A stretch of 64,000 nucleotides of DNA from the NCBI RefSeq assembly GCF_014656375.1, contig NZ_BNCH01000004.1, forward strand, positions 186,001 through 250,000, written 5' to 3'. Origin of the DNA: Aliiroseovarius zhejiangensis (GTDB lineage Bacteria > Pseudomonadota > Alphaproteobacteria > Rhodobacterales > Rhodobacteraceae). A program made the position numbers and the translations under genes. Numbering within the stretch: the stretch's first letter is position 1; each line of letters opens with the position of its first letter. The notes below the pieces were generated by a model. The model saw only the letters and a program-made list of their open reading frames with translations, searched no databases and was not told the DNA's origin. This document shows positions 33,220 through 42,718 of this stretch, one piece after another.

Positions 33220-33564
33220 TCAGAACGGGTTGGACATGAACCCGGCAATGGCGGTGGTCACAGGATCGTCCTGCATGATCCACGCCCCGGCCTGTTCAAT
33301 CATCGTCCCCTGTGCCAGTCGGTCAACGCGATCATTATAGTTGATCACACCAACCTGGCTGAACAGAAAGCCCTTGAACAACATGAAGCCGACAACCGTC
33401 AGGATCAGCCCCTTGACCGGAAACCCACGGCGCAGTTTGGGCTTGCTGGGCACCAAAAGCCCATCACGTTCGACCAGTTGAACATAACCTTGCGACAGTC
33501 GACGGTGCTGGCGGCTAATTCCGCGCACCCGTTTCTGAAAGTCTTGAACTTGTGCATCAGTCAC
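33220..33564 (-). CDS. conserved-looking hypothetical protein with one membrane helix
   Basis: No family is recognised. The 114 residues comprise a basic N-terminal half (QKRVRGISRQHRRLSQGYVQL), one hydrophobic segment (GLILTVVGFMLFKGFLF, about residues 52-68), and a C-terminal part of about 45 residues, which could lie in the periplasm. GGGAGGG at 33573-33579 points to the GTG at 33564 as the start; an upstream TTG at 33585 would place that site inside the gene. A perfect TTGACA lies upstream at 33646-33651 (minus strand). It lies between prmA and the ferredoxin gene on the same strand, separated by about 100 and 200 bases. Confidence 0.65.
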   Translation of the reverse strand: MTDAQVQDFQKRVRGISRQHRRLSQGYVQLVERDGLLVPSKPKLRRGFPVKGLILTVVGFMLFKGFLFSQVGVINYNDRVDRLAQGTMIEQAGAWIMQDDPVTTAIAGFMSNPF

Positions 33565-33668
33565 TTTCAATACCCTCCCGAACAAATAAAATTAAAAATA
33601 CACCCAGGTCAGAATATGGCAAAAAAGTGTTTCTGGCTAGAAATCTGTCAAATTTTCGGTGAAAAAGG

Positions 33669-34538
33669 CTAAGTTTTTTCAAGAACCAGTGTCGTCCAGT
33701 CAACAATTTCGGTGCGATCGACCAGATTGAACCCGTTTTGGATATAAACGGCGATCACTTCGTCCGCTTGCGGGTTCAGAATACCCGACAGAATCGCATA
33801 ACCCTTGGTAGAAAGGTGTTTCGCCATATCCGGGGCCAGGCCGATCAGTGGACCTTTCAGAATATTGGCAAAGACCAGATCGAAGGGGGACGCTTCCTGA
33901 AGGGCGGGCGCGTTGAACCCGGCCGCTTCGACACAGTTGACACGTTCCTCCAGATTGTTGGCGGCGACATTCGCCTTGGCCACATCGACGGCCACCTGAT
34001 CAATATCGCTGGCCAGGACCGGATTGGGCCAGACGCGCGCCGCCGCCATGGCCAAAACCGCGGTCCCGCAGCCAATATCGACAACGTTCTTTCCAACAAA
34101 TCCCTGCTCCACCAACCTGTCCAGTGCCTTCAGGCAGCCCAGCGTGGTGCCGTGATGCCCGGTGCCGAAGGCCATCGCGGCCTCGATCAACAGGGCAATC
34201 TTTCCGTCCGGCACCTGATCGGCGTCATGGCTGCCGTGCACAAAGAACCGCCCCGCCTCGACCGGAGTCAGTTCACGGCGCACATGGGCGACCCAGTCGA
34301 CCTCGGGCAATTGCGAAACGGTGAAATCCCTTGCGTTGTGCATCGCGGACAGAAGGGCCAGTCCGGCAGCGTCCGGTTCTTCGGTGAAATAGCCGCCGAC
34401 CTCCCATATGCCGCTGCCATCCTCGACCTCGAACACCCCGACACCGGTCGGTTCGGGCGTCAATGCCTCCATCGCCACACCCAGGGCCTCGGCGGCGTCC
34501 TGGCCTTTCAGGGTGGTAAGAGCGGTCCATGTCGGCAT
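33669..34538 (-). CDS. prmA: ribosomal protein L11 methyltransferase
   Basis: SAM-dependent enzyme that trimethylates ribosomal protein L11. The 289-residue protein has a small N-terminal L11-binding domain and a Rossmann methyltransferase domain from about residue 115: AMAFGTGHHGTTLGCL is the family block, VVDIGCGTAVLAMAAARVW motif I, and DLVFANILKGPLIGLAP the NPPY-like motif. The start ATG follows AAAGGATG. It is flanked by a hypothetical gene downstream and an MFS transporter upstream, all on the minus strand. Confidence 0.95.
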   Translation of the reverse strand: MPTWTALTTLKGQDAAEALGVAMEALTPEPTGVGVFEVEDGSGIWEVGGYFTEEPDAAGLALLSAMHNARDFTVSQLPEVDWVAHVRRELTPVEAGRFFVHGSHDADQVPDGKIALLIEAAMAFGTGHHGTTLGCLKALDRLVEQGFVGKNVVDIGCGTAVLAMAAARVWPNPVLASDIDQVAVDVAKANVAANNLEERVNCVEAAGFNAPALQEASPFDLVFANILKGPLIGLAPDMAKHLSTKGYAILSGILNPQADEVIAVYIQNGFNLVDRTEIVDWTTLVLEKT

Positions 34539-34620
34539 GAGAGCATCCTTTCTGATGACACATTCGGCCTAGCGAGACGTGCGTGCCCGGTCAACCTCAA
34601 CCAGCGCCACAAACGCCGGG

Positions 34621-35856
34621 CTATTCGGCCACCTGTGGCAGCGGGCGCGCAAACACCGTCTCGTTGCCCTTCGCGGGATGGCGCGGGATCAGAAGCGACA
34701 GCATCAAGGACACACAGGCCATGCCTGCGGCCAAGGCAAAGACACCGCCCGGCGACACGACCCACAGATACCCCAAAAGCGCGGGCAGAAAGACCGCCGC
34801 GATATGGTTGATGGTAAAGGCCACGGCGGCTGTCGGGGCAATATCCTGCGGGTCCGCAATCTTCTGGAAGTAGGTTTTCAATGCAAACGCCAGAGCAAAG
34901 AACAGGTGATCCAGCACGTAAAGCGCCGCCGCCAAAATTACCCCCCAGCCAAAGTAGTAGATACCGCCATAGGCCAGGAACACGCAGATCAGTCCCGTGT
35001 ATTCAAAGACCAAAGCACGCCGCTCGCCCCACTTCGCAACTGCCTTCCCCATCAGGGGCGCAAAGAAGATATTGGCCAGATAGTTGATCAGGAACAGCGC
35101 CGTGACCTCGTGCACCTCGAACCCGAAGCGTTCCACCATCATGAATGCCGCAAACACAGTGAAGATCTGACGCCGCGCGCCGGACATGAATTGCAGGGCA
35201 TAATACAGCCAGTAACGGCGGCGCAGCACGAACTGCTTCAGCTGCGGCTCCGGGCTTTCAAACTGAGGATAGGCAAAGAACGCAAACACCGCGATGGCCA
35301 GCGTCGTGCCGCCAGCGATCATATAGACAAGGTTGTAGCTCAGATCGAAGGTTTTCCAGGTCAGCACCAGCAAACCATAGCTGAGCAGCGCCGCCGCCGA
35401 CCCGATGGACATGATCCAGCCCAGCATCTGGGGTGCGCGTTTCTTGTCGATCCACTGAAGCTGAAGCGACTGGTTGACCGTCTCGAAATAGTGGAACCCG
35501 ATCGAAGACAACATCGTGACGGTCAGAATGCCGCCAAAACTCGGAAACCAGGCCGTGATCGCCGTCGCGGCCCCCAAAAGACCCAGCGCCACGATCCCCA
35601 ACACCTGCTCACGAAACAACATCAGAAGGGCGATCACCCCGATGGCGAGAAACCCGGGGATCTCGCGCACCGTGTGCAACCAGCCGATCTCGACCCCGGT
35701 GAATCCTGCGGCCTCGATCACGAAGTTGTTCAAAAGCGCCGACCAGGTGAAGAATGCAATCGGCATCCCCGCCGCCATCAACATCAAAAGAAAGATGGGG
35801 CGCCGCCAGAACGGCAGGGTCCGGGCTTGGTCCAGGGTCAGGATCTGGTGTCTCAT
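34621..35856 (-). CDS. MFS transporter
   Basis: A 411-residue inner-membrane protein with about 12 hydrophobic helices and the two-half layout of the major facilitator superfamily. A basic-residue cytoplasmic loop after helix 2 is short, and a longer central loop lies near residues 205-225 (FESPEPQLKQFVLRRRYWL). No specific substrate motif is recognised. It could be a permease of metabolites or an efflux system. A divergent YeeE-type transporter gene follows after 134 bases. Confidence 0.88.
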   Translation of the reverse strand: MRHQILTLDQARTLPFWRRPIFLLMLMAAGMPIAFFTWSALLNNFVIEAAGFTGVEIGWLHTVREIPGFLAIGVIALLMLFREQVLGIVALGLLGAATAITAWFPSFGGILTVTMLSSIGFHYFETVNQSLQLQWIDKKRAPQMLGWIMSIGSAAALLSYGLLVLTWKTFDLSYNLVYMIAGGTTLAIAVFAFFAYPQFESPEPQLKQFVLRRRYWLYYALQFMSGARRQIFTVFAAFMMVERFGFEVHEVTALFLINYLANIFFAPLMGKAVAKWGERRALVFEYTGLICVFLAYGGIYYFGWGVILAAALYVLDHLFFALAFALKTYFQKIADPQDIAPTAAVAFTINHIAAVFLPALLGYLWVVSPGGVFALAAGMACVSLMLSLLIPRHPAKGNETVFARPLPQVAE

Positions 35857-35990
35857 GCCCTCGCCTTACGCCTGTTTCCTCTGGTTGGCGAGATCAAAAC
35901 GCATTCACCCAAGCGTATATGTTTATGATATATGTCAAGGCAGACACGGCGCACCTCCGGTATTCTGACCGCCATTCAATAGGAGACCAC

Positions 35991-37058
35991 ATGGACATCG
36001 TGCCCCTGATTGACCGTATCGGAGAAGCCCCGACAGCCGCGCTGTTCGGGTTAATCACCGGTATTGTCTTTGGCGTCGCGGCCCAACGGTCGCGGTTTTG
36101 CCTGCGCGCGGCCACGGTCGAGTTTGCCCGCCGCAGAATGGACAGCTCGGTCGCGGTGTGGCTGCTAACCTTTTCAACCGCGCTGGTCTGGGTGCAGGGC
36201 GCATCGCTTCTGGGCCTGATGCGGCCCGAAGATGCGCGCATGATGGCGGTGACCGGAACGTGGTCGGGCGCGGTGATCGGCGGGCTGATGTTTGGTGTCG
36301 GCATGGTGTTGGCGCGCGGCTGTTCAGGCCGACTGCTGGTGCTGGCCGCCACAGGCAACCTGCGATCTGTTGTGTCGGGACTGATCTTCGCGGTTGTCGC
36401 GCAGATGAGCCTGCACGGCTGGCTCGCCCCCACCCGCGACAAACTCGCCCGGCTGTGGATGACCGATGGCGGGACGAATGTGAACCTGATGAACGCACTG
36501 GGTGTTCCAAATTGGTCCGGGCTGGTGTTTGGCCTTCTGACCGCCGTGCTTGCCATCTATATCGCTCGCCGCTCTGGAATGGGTTATAAACGGCTGGTCT
36601 TCGGATCCGGCGTGGGCTTTGCCGTCGCGCTTGGCTGGGTGCTGACCTATCAACTGTCGCTGGCCGCATTCGAACCAGTGTCCGTCACCTCGGCCACCTT
36701 CTCGGGCCCGTCTGCGAATACGCTCATGTTCTTCCTGATCCCCGACCCGGTGCTGGAGTTCGACGTGGGGCTTGTGCCCGGTGTCGTCATCGGGGCCTTC
36801 GCCGCCAGTTGGCTGAACGGCGAGTTCAAGTTCCAGGGCTTCGAAGGCGAGGCGAACATGCGCCGCTCCATGTTCGGGGCTGTTCTGATGGGCTTCGGCG
36901 CGATGCTTGCCGGCGGCTGTGCGATCGGGGCAGGCGTCACCGGCACCTCGATCTTCGTCGGCACCGCTTGGCTGGCGTTGGTCTGCATGTGGATAGGCGC
37001 TGTGCTCACCGATGCGCTAGTGGACCAGCAGGGACCTGTGGGTGTGGCGGCGGAGTAA
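35991..37058 (+). CDS. YeeE/YedE family sulfur-compound transporter
   Basis: A 355-residue membrane protein made of two related halves, as in TsuA/YeeE thiosulfate transporters. The signature cysteines are in RSRFCLRAATVEF, VLARGCSGRLLVLA and LAGGCAIGAGVTGTS; the last two match the paired GC(x)xG motifs that relay thiosulfate or other sulfur species. AGGAGA precedes the ATG at 35991; a longer open frame upstream overlaps the divergent MFS gene. The spacer has an AT-rich stretch at 35916-35934 that may hold an operator. No sulfurtransferase is adjacent. Confidence 0.88.
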   Translation: MDIVPLIDRIGEAPTAALFGLITGIVFGVAAQRSRFCLRAATVEFARRRMDSSVAVWLLTFSTALVWVQGASLLGLMRPEDARMMAVTGTWSGAVIGGLMFGVGMVLARGCSGRLLVLAATGNLRSVVSGLIFAVVAQMSLHGWLAPTRDKLARLWMTDGGTNVNLMNALGVPNWSGLVFGLLTAVLAIYIARRSGMGYKRLVFGSGVGFAVALGWVLTYQLSLAAFEPVSVTSATFSGPSANTLMFFLIPDPVLEFDVGLVPGVVIGAFAASWLNGEFKFQGFEGEANMRRSMFGAVLMGFGAMLAGGCAIGAGVTGTSIFVGTAWLALVCMWIGAVLTDALVDQQGPVGVAAE

Positions 37059-37197
37059 GGGGCGCTGCCCCTCGCCTTTTACAAGGCTCACCCCGGGATA
37101 TTTGAGACAAGAAAAAGCAGGAAAGTCGCGCCTTTTTTCTTGTCTCAAATATCCTGGGGTGAATTGCCCCCAAAGGGGGCGAGAGGGGCAAGGCCCC
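37059..37197. repeat. dispersed palindromic intergenic repeat, copy C (most complete)
   Basis: The element lies between the convergent YeeE-type and priA genes. Hairpin GGGGC-GCT-GCCCC (37059-37071) is followed by a left arm (37089-37116), a 16-base loop and a right arm (37133-37162), then GCCCCC-AAA-GGGGGC (37166-37180) and GGGGC-AAG-GCCCC (37185-37197). The two arms share about 28 positions of inverted identity with one difference, around the core GATATTTGAGACAAGAAAAA. It should act as a strong terminator in both directions. Confidence 0.88.
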
Positions 37198-37215
37198 TTC
37201 TTGCTGACATTTCTG

Positions 37216-39411
37216 TCAATAGAAACTCTGTGGATCAATATCCACGGACACGCGCATATCTCCTTTGATCTGGAACTGCGCAAGCCACCGTTTCAACGCG
37301 GCCTGAATGGGCGCTGTCTTTTCGGCTTTGACCAGAAGGCGCACACGGTGGCGGCCGCGCACGCGGGCGATGGGGGCCGGGGCGGGTCCGAAAAGTTGCG
37401 CCCCGATCTGGGTCAGCGGCTCGGACCTGCGGGCCATTTCCGCACCCAGGTCAAACACCGCCTGGATGTCCGGCGAGGACAGGACAATCCCGGCCAGACG
37501 CCCATAAGGCGGCACCCCGGCGGCTTGGCGTTCGCCTGCCTCGGCCTTCCAGAATTTCTCTTCCTCGCCCGCCAGGATCGCGCGGATCACGGGGTGTTCG
37601 GGCTGAAATGTCTGCAGCAACGCAACACCGGGTGTTTCCACCCGCCCGGCGCGCCCCGCGACCTGTCGGATCAGTTGAAAGGTGCGCTCTGCCGCGCGCA
37701 GGTCGGACCCTTGCAAGCCAAGATCGGCGTCGATCACCCCCACAAGCGTCAGCTTGGGGAAGTTGTGCCCCTTTGCCACCAGTTGCGTGCCGATGATGAT
37801 GTCGGCACCCCCGTCCGCAATCAGTTCGATCTGTTCCTTCAGCGCACGGGCTGACCCGAACAAGTCCGACGACAGCACCGCGACGCGGGCGTCGGGGAAA
37901 CTGGCCCGTACCTCTTCTGCCAACCGTTCCACGCCGGGACCGACCGGGGCCAGCTTACCCTCAACCTCGCAGTCCGGGCAGGCCTCGGGCATCGGTTTCG
38001 TCTCGCCGCATTGGTGACACACCAGTCGCTTCTGGAATCGGTGTTCCACCATCCGTGCGTCGCAGTGATCGCAACCGATCTGGTGCCCGCAGGCGCGACA
38101 GATGGTGACCGGCGCATAACCCCGGCGGTTGATGAACAAAAGCGACTGCTCGCCCTTGGACATCCGCAAGGTGACGGCGGCTTTCAACGTAGGAGAGATC
38201 CAGCTCTGCGAGGGCAAATCCTCTTGTCGCATATCAATCGCGCGCATGTCGGGCATGACGGCGGGGCCGTAGCGGCTGGTCAGGTCGATCCGTTTATATT
38301 TGCCCGCTTCGCAATTGGCCCAAGTTTCCAGTGATGGCGTGGCCGAGGCCAGCACCACTTGCGCATCACAGATCGAGGCCCTTAACACCGCCATATCGCG
38401 CGCGGAATACAGCACGCCGTCTTCCTGTTTGTAAGAACTGTCATGTTCCTCATCGACGATCACAAGCCCTAGATCTCGGAACGGCAGATAGAGCGCGGAG
38501 CGCGCACCCACGACAAGCGAGGCGTCCCCCTGCCCGACCATCCGCCAGCAGCGGCGGCGTTCGGTCATGGTAACGCCAGAATGCCATTCGGCGGGGCGCG
38601 CGCCGAAGCGTTCTTCGACACGCTTCAGGAACTCGGCGGTCAGGGCGATTTCAGGCAGCAGCACCAGCGCCTGACGGCCCTTGCGCAAACAGGCGGCGAC
38701 GGCTTCCAGATACACCTCGGTCTTACCCGCGCCCGTGACGCCGCGCAAAAGCGTCGTGCCATAGCGGCCCGCGCGTACGCCGTCGGTCAGGTGTTTGGCG
38801 GCGGCGGCCTGTTCGTCGGTCAGCTCTTTACTGGGCAGGTCTGGGTCCAGCAGCGGATAGGGCACATCGCGGGGCGTATCTTCCTCGCGGATCGCGCCCA
38901 GCTTCACCAACCCTTTGACGACTGACCCACTGACCCCCGCCAGATCGGCAAGTTCCTTCTGCGTAAACCCAACGCCGGGCTGGTCCATCAGCACGTCCAT
39001 CACTTTGGCACGGGCATCGGTCAGACGGTTCGGGCGATGACCCGACGCCTTCAGCACCTTCCGCATTGAAGGCGGGTCAGACAGGCCCGGCGCGCGGGTG
39101 GCAAGGCGCAGCATCTGGCTCATCGGTGTCAGGGTGTAATCACCCACACGGGTCAGAAACTCGGCCATCTCGGCGCGCATCGGGGCCACGTCCAGCACCC
39201 GGATCACGGCGCGCAATTTGGCCGCATCAAATTCGCCTTCACCCGGTCCCCACACCACACCCAGCACTTTACGCGGGCCAAGCGGCACCTCAACAAATGC
39301 ACCCTGAACGCAACCCCCTTCGGGTGCGCGATAGGTAAGGATGCGGTCCAAGGGCTGCGCAGTCAGAACGCCAACGCGCGCGCCTTCCTGAAAGTGCTGA
39401 ATATCGCTCAT
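37216..39411 (-). CDS. priA: primosomal protein N' (replication restart helicase)
   Basis: PriA reloads the replisome at stalled forks. The 731-residue protein has an N-terminal DNA-binding domain, a winged-helix segment near 140-175, and an SF2 helicase core with Walker A GVTGAGKTEVYLE and DEAH-box-type IVDEEHDSSYKQ. The zinc-binding insertion appears as CRACGHQIGCDHC and CHQCGETKPMPEACPDC. GTQLVAKGHNFPKLTL and RQVAGRAGR are the later helicase motifs. The ATG at 39411 gives the usual N-terminus; the frame upstream to 39468 is not conserved. It is divergent from fsa. Confidence 0.96.
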   Translation of the reverse strand: MSDIQHFQEGARVGVLTAQPLDRILTYRAPEGGCVQGAFVEVPLGPRKVLGVVWGPGEGEFDAAKLRAVIRVLDVAPMRAEMAEFLTRVGDYTLTPMSQMLRLATRAPGLSDPPSMRKVLKASGHRPNRLTDARAKVMDVLMDQPGVGFTQKELADLAGVSGSVVKGLVKLGAIREEDTPRDVPYPLLDPDLPSKELTDEQAAAAKHLTDGVRAGRYGTTLLRGVTGAGKTEVYLEAVAACLRKGRQALVLLPEIALTAEFLKRVEERFGARPAEWHSGVTMTERRRCWRMVGQGDASLVVGARSALYLPFRDLGLVIVDEEHDSSYKQEDGVLYSARDMAVLRASICDAQVVLASATPSLETWANCEAGKYKRIDLTSRYGPAVMPDMRAIDMRQEDLPSQSWISPTLKAAVTLRMSKGEQSLLFINRRGYAPVTICRACGHQIGCDHCDARMVEHRFQKRLVCHQCGETKPMPEACPDCEVEGKLAPVGPGVERLAEEVRASFPDARVAVLSSDLFGSARALKEQIELIADGGADIIIGTQLVAKGHNFPKLTLVGVIDADLGLQGSDLRAAERTFQLIRQVAGRAGRVETPGVALLQTFQPEHPVIRAILAGEEEKFWKAEAGERQAAGVPPYGRLAGIVLSSPDIQAVFDLGAEMARRSEPLTQIGAQLFGPAPAPIARVRGRHRVRLLVKAEKTAPIQAALKRWLAQFQIKGDMRVSVDIDPQSFY

Positions 39412-39513
39412 TTCGTCCAAATCCCCGTCATCGCGCGCACCATAGGGGCTTTCTGCCCGCGCGCCCATGGGGTATGAGAGCGCAAACGCTCAATAGCTGC
39501 AGGAGCCGCGCTT

Positions 39514-40167
39514 ATGAAATTCTTTGCTGATTCCGCCGATATCGACGCCATCAAGGAACTGAACGACGTCGGGATGATCGACGGCGTAACCACCAACCCG
39601 TCGATCATCAAGAAATCGGGCCGTGACATTCTGGAAGTGACCAAGGAAATCTGCGACATCGTGGATGGTCCCGTGTCTGCCGAAGTCACCGCCATCGACG
39701 CCGACACCATGATCGCCGAAGGCCGCAAACTGGCCAAGATCGCCGACAACATCGCGGTCAAGGTGCCGCTGACATGGGATGGATTGAAGGCCTGCAAGAC
39801 CCTGACCGACGAAGGCACCATGGTGAACGTGACGTTGTGCTTTTCGGCCAACCAGGCGCTTTTGGCCGCCAAGGCCGGGGCGACCTTCATTTCGCCTTTC
39901 ATCGGACGTCTGGACGACATCAACCTCGATGGGTTGGAACTGATCGAGGACATTCGCACCATCTATGACAACTACGGGTTCGAAACGCAGATTTTGGCGG
40001 CCTCGATCCGGTCGGTCAACCATATGAAAGATTGTGCGCTGGTCGGGGCCGATGTGGCCACCGCGCCAACCTCGGTCATTCAGGCGATGGCCAAACACGT
40101 GCTGACCGACAAGGGGCTGGACGCCTTCCTGGCTGACATCAAGGCTGCGGGCATCAAGATCCTGTAA
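39514..40167 (+). CDS. fsa: fructose-6-phosphate aldolase / transaldolase-like protein
   Basis: A 217-residue class I aldolase of the small transaldolase (FSA/TalC) group. [20 protein letters not shown] and [12 protein letters not shown] open the protein; the Schiff-base Lys lies in [13 protein letters not shown] near residue 86. [19 protein letters not shown] and [11 protein letters not shown] are further family blocks. It acts in the cytoplasm on fructose 6-phosphate or as transaldolase in the pentose phosphate pathway. AGGAG lies upstream of the ATG and a good terminator follows. Whether it acts as FSA or as transaldolase cannot be told. Confidence 0.93.
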   Translation: MKFFADSADIDAIKELNDVGMIDGVTTNPSIIKKSGRDILEVTKEICDIVDGPVSAEVTAIDADTMIAEGRKLAKIADNIAVKVPLTWDGLKACKTLTDEGTMVNVTLCFSANQALLAAKAGATFISPFIGRLDDINLDGLELIEDIRTIYDNYGFETQILAASIRSVNHMKDCALVGADVATAPTSVIQAMAKHVLTDKGLDAFLADIKAAGIKIL

Positions 40168-40196
40168 GCCATTTGCAGGAATCGCGACTGTTACGA

Positions 40197-40217
40197 GGGG
40201 GCCACGGCCCCCTTTTT
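40197..40217 (+). terminator. terminator of the aldolase gene
   Basis: GGGGGCC and GGCCCCC (40197-40212) form a tight stem followed by five T residues, 30 bases after the stop codon. Confidence 0.88.
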
Positions 40218-40308
40218 CCTTGCCGAGAGCAGGAAAAAACCAACCACCTGACACGCGACTTGGTGTATCTTCATTCAAAACGACAAGAACAAGATACCGA
40301 GGCAGCAG

Positions 40309-41016
40309 ATGAGCGTACCCGCGACGATTGATGAAGAATTGCGCGCGCATTTGATCGCGCAACCCGAAACCATTCTGGATGATCAGGACATTATGCGCGC
40401 CTTGATTGCCGCAAATGAACGATCCATGGGGGCCAATATCGTGGACCTGCGCGGCATCGCGATGGAGCGGCTTGAGGCGCGGCTGGACCGGTTGGAAGAC
40501 ACGCACCGCTCGGTCATCGCGGCGGCTTACAACAATATCTCGGGCATGAACCTGATCCACCGTGCGGTGCTGCGCATGCTGGATCCGGCAGACTTTGAGC
40601 TGTTCATGGCCGATCTGAGCGGCGAAGTGGCCGAGATCCTGCGCGTTGATTGCGTGCGCCTGGTTCTGGAAACCGAGCTTGGTCAGAAAAACAGTGCCGT
40701 TGAGCGGCTTGGCCCGGTCCTGTCCGTCGCCAATCCCGGTTTCGTGGATGAATATCTGGGCATGAGCGCCGAACAATCCTCGCGCCAGGTGTTTCTGCGG
40801 CAAATTCAGGAACAGGATGAGACGATTTATGGCGATACCGGCTTTTGGGTCCGGTCCGAGGCCTGCCTCCGTCTGGACCTGGGCGAAGGCCGCCTGCCCG
40901 GCATGCTGGTTCTGGGGGTCGAGGACGCACAGCAGTTCAAACCCGGTCAGGGCACTGACCTTCTGGCCTTCTTTGGTGGGGTCTTTGAACGTGCCATGCG
41001 CCGCTGGTTGTCGTGA
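40309..41016 (+). CDS. DUF484 family protein
   Basis: A 235-residue cytoplasmic protein with a helical N-terminus (YLRQNPEFL-like HLIAQPETILDDQDIMRALI) and a GAF-like C-terminal domain. DUF484 genes characteristically precede xerC, as here, where the stop and the GTG start of xerC overlap in GTGA. The function is unknown; the GAF-like fold suggests small-molecule or redox sensing, and the coupling suggests a role in chromosome segregation. The predicted ribosome-binding site is weak (GAGGCAGCAG). Confidence 0.88.
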   Translation: MSVPATIDEELRAHLIAQPETILDDQDIMRALIAANERSMGANIVDLRGIAMERLEARLDRLEDTHRSVIAAAYNNISGMNLIHRAVLRMLDPADFELFMADLSGEVAEILRVDCVRLVLETELGQKNSAVERLGPVLSVANPGFVDEYLGMSAEQSSRQVFLRQIQEQDETIYGDTGFWVRSEACLRLDLGEGRLPGMLVLGVEDAQQFKPGQGTDLLAFFGGVFERAMRRWLS

Positions 41017-41948
41017 CCGCGAAAGACACATTGTCAATCTTTGGCGGGGCGCGGGATGCGCTGTCGGACTGGCTCGATCACATTCGCGCGCTGGACGGTG
41101 CCTCGGCGAACACGATCACCGCGTATCAAACCGATCTGACAGGATTTCTGGCCTTCATGGCCGGACATTTGGGCGGATCGGCCGGACGCGGTGGATTGGC
41201 GCGCGTCAGCCTGTCCGACATGCGGGCGTGGATGGCGCATGAGCGTGGGCGCGGCGTGGGCGCGCGATCCCTGGCCCGGTCCTTGTCGGCCGTCAAGAGC
41301 TTCTATCGCTGGCTCAGCGAACGGGATGACTTTGACGCATCGGCCGTTCTGTCGACCCGCAGCCCGAAATTCACCAAGAAACTGCCCCGCCCGCTGGTGC
41401 CTGATGCGGCGAAAGCGGTGATCGAAACGGCCGGGATGCAATCGAAACATGGCTGGGTCGGGGCGCGTGATATTGCCGTCGCGACGCTTCTCTATGGCTG
41501 CGGGTTGCGCATATCCGAGGCGCTTGGCCTGACCTGTGCCGACGCGCCTTTACCCGATGCCCTGCGCATCAAAGGCAAAGGGGGTAAGGAGCGCGTGGTG
41601 CCGGTTCTGCCCGCCGCACGTGACGCGGTGGAAACATATCGCCGCCTGTGTCCCCATCCCGAAACGCCCGATACGCCCCTGTTTCGCGGCGTGCGTGGCG
41701 GGGCACTTGGCCCGCGCATGGTGCAGAAGGTGATGGAGCAGGTTCGCCTGCAACTGGGCCTGCCGGCCACTGCCACACCCCATGCCATGCGCCACAGCTT
41801 CGCGACACATCTTCTGGCCGCCGGCGGCGACCTGCGCGCCATTCAGGAACTCTTGGGTCATGCCAGCTTGTCCACCACGCAGGCCTATACAACGGTCGAC
41901 ACGTCCCGGTTGATGGAAGTGTACCGTTCGGCCCACCCCCGCGCGTGA
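41013..41948 (+). CDS. xerC: tyrosine recombinase XerC
   Basis: Resolves chromosome dimers at dif with XerD. The 311-residue protein has an N-terminal SAM-like core-binding domain (about 10-110) and the catalytic domain. The active-site residues are visible: Arg in GCGLRISEALGL, Lys in KGKGGKERVVP, HxxR in PHAMRHSFATHLL, His in LLGHASLSTTQ and the nucleophile Tyr in AYTTVDTSRL. The start is GTG overlapping the DUF484 stop. XerC is favoured over XerD by the DUF484 neighbour. Confidence 0.94.
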   Translation: MTAKDTLSIFGGARDALSDWLDHIRALDGASANTITAYQTDLTGFLAFMAGHLGGSAGRGGLARVSLSDMRAWMAHERGRGVGARSLARSLSAVKSFYRWLSERDDFDASAVLSTRSPKFTKKLPRPLVPDAAKAVIETAGMQSKHGWVGARDIAVATLLYGCGLRISEALGLTCADAPLPDALRIKGKGGKERVVPVLPAARDAVETYRRLCPHPETPDTPLFRGVRGGALGPRMVQKVMEQVRLQLGLPATATPHAMRHSFATHLLAAGGDLRAIQELLGHASLSTTQAYTTVDTSRLMEVYRSAHPRA

Positions 41949-42009
41949 CGCTGGCACCCAATCGCGGTTTGTCCTTTCCCCTCATGGCAATTTCCGTCAC
42001 AAAGCGCGC

Positions 42010-42708
42010 ATGACAGTTTCGACCAAAGCTCTTCTTGTCCACCTGCTGACCGCTACAGGTGCCGTCTTTGCGATGTTGGCCATGCTGGCCGCCGTGGACG
42101 AGGAATGGAGCCTGATGTTCCTCTGGCTTGTTGTCGCTTTCGGCGTCGATGGTATCGACGGACCATTGGCGCGGCGCTATGACGTGTCGGTCAACGCCCC
42201 GCAATATGACGGCGTGCTGATGGATTTGATCATCGACTATCTGACCTATGTGTTTATCCCGGCCTATGCGCTGTTCAAATCAGGGCTCATGCCGGGTTGG
42301 ACCGGGTGGTTTGCCATCATCGTCATCACCTTCACCAGTGCGATCTATTTCGCGGACACACGGATGAAAACTAAGGACAACAGCTTTTCGGGTTTTCCGG
42401 GGTGCTGGAACATGCTGGTGATCGTCCTTTTCGCCACGCAACCGAATTTCTGGTTCATGCTTGCGCTGGTCACGGCGCTGGCCGTGGCGATGTTTTTGCC
42501 GCTGAAGTTTATCCACCCGGTCCGAACCGAACGCTGGCGCTGGATCAGCCTGCCTTGTGCCCTTGCCTGGACCTTCTTTGCCGGTTGGGCAGCCTGGGTC
42601 GATTTCCACCCGGAAAGCTGGGCGCATTGGGGGCTGGTCGTGACCTCGATCTATCTGCTGGCAGCAGGCATCGCCCAGCAGATCATTCCCGAACACGCTG
42701 CGGGTTAA
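42010..42708 (+). CDS. pcs: phosphatidylcholine synthase (CDP-alcohol phosphatidyltransferase)
   Basis: Condenses CDP-diacylglycerol with choline in one step, making phosphatidylcholine, a lipid typical of alphaproteobacteria associated with eukaryotes. The 232-residue membrane protein has a divergent CDP-OH-P motif, DGIDGPLARRYDVS...YDGVLMDLIIDYLTY, as in rhizobial Pcs, and eight hydrophobic segments. The FADTRMKTKDNSFSGFP block after the fourth helix is Pcs-specific. It stands downstream of xerC and converges with moaE, with a 10-base gap. Confidence 0.9.
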   Translation: MTVSTKALLVHLLTATGAVFAMLAMLAAVDEEWSLMFLWLVVAFGVDGIDGPLARRYDVSVNAPQYDGVLMDLIIDYLTYVFIPAYALFKSGLMPGWTGWFAIIVITFTSAIYFADTRMKTKDNSFSGFPGCWNMLVIVLFATQPNFWFMLALVTALAVAMFLPLKFIHPVRTERWRWISLPCALAWTFFAGWAAWVDFHPESWAHWGLVVTSIYLLAAGIAQQIIPEHAAG

Positions 42709-42718
42709 GGCACGACGC

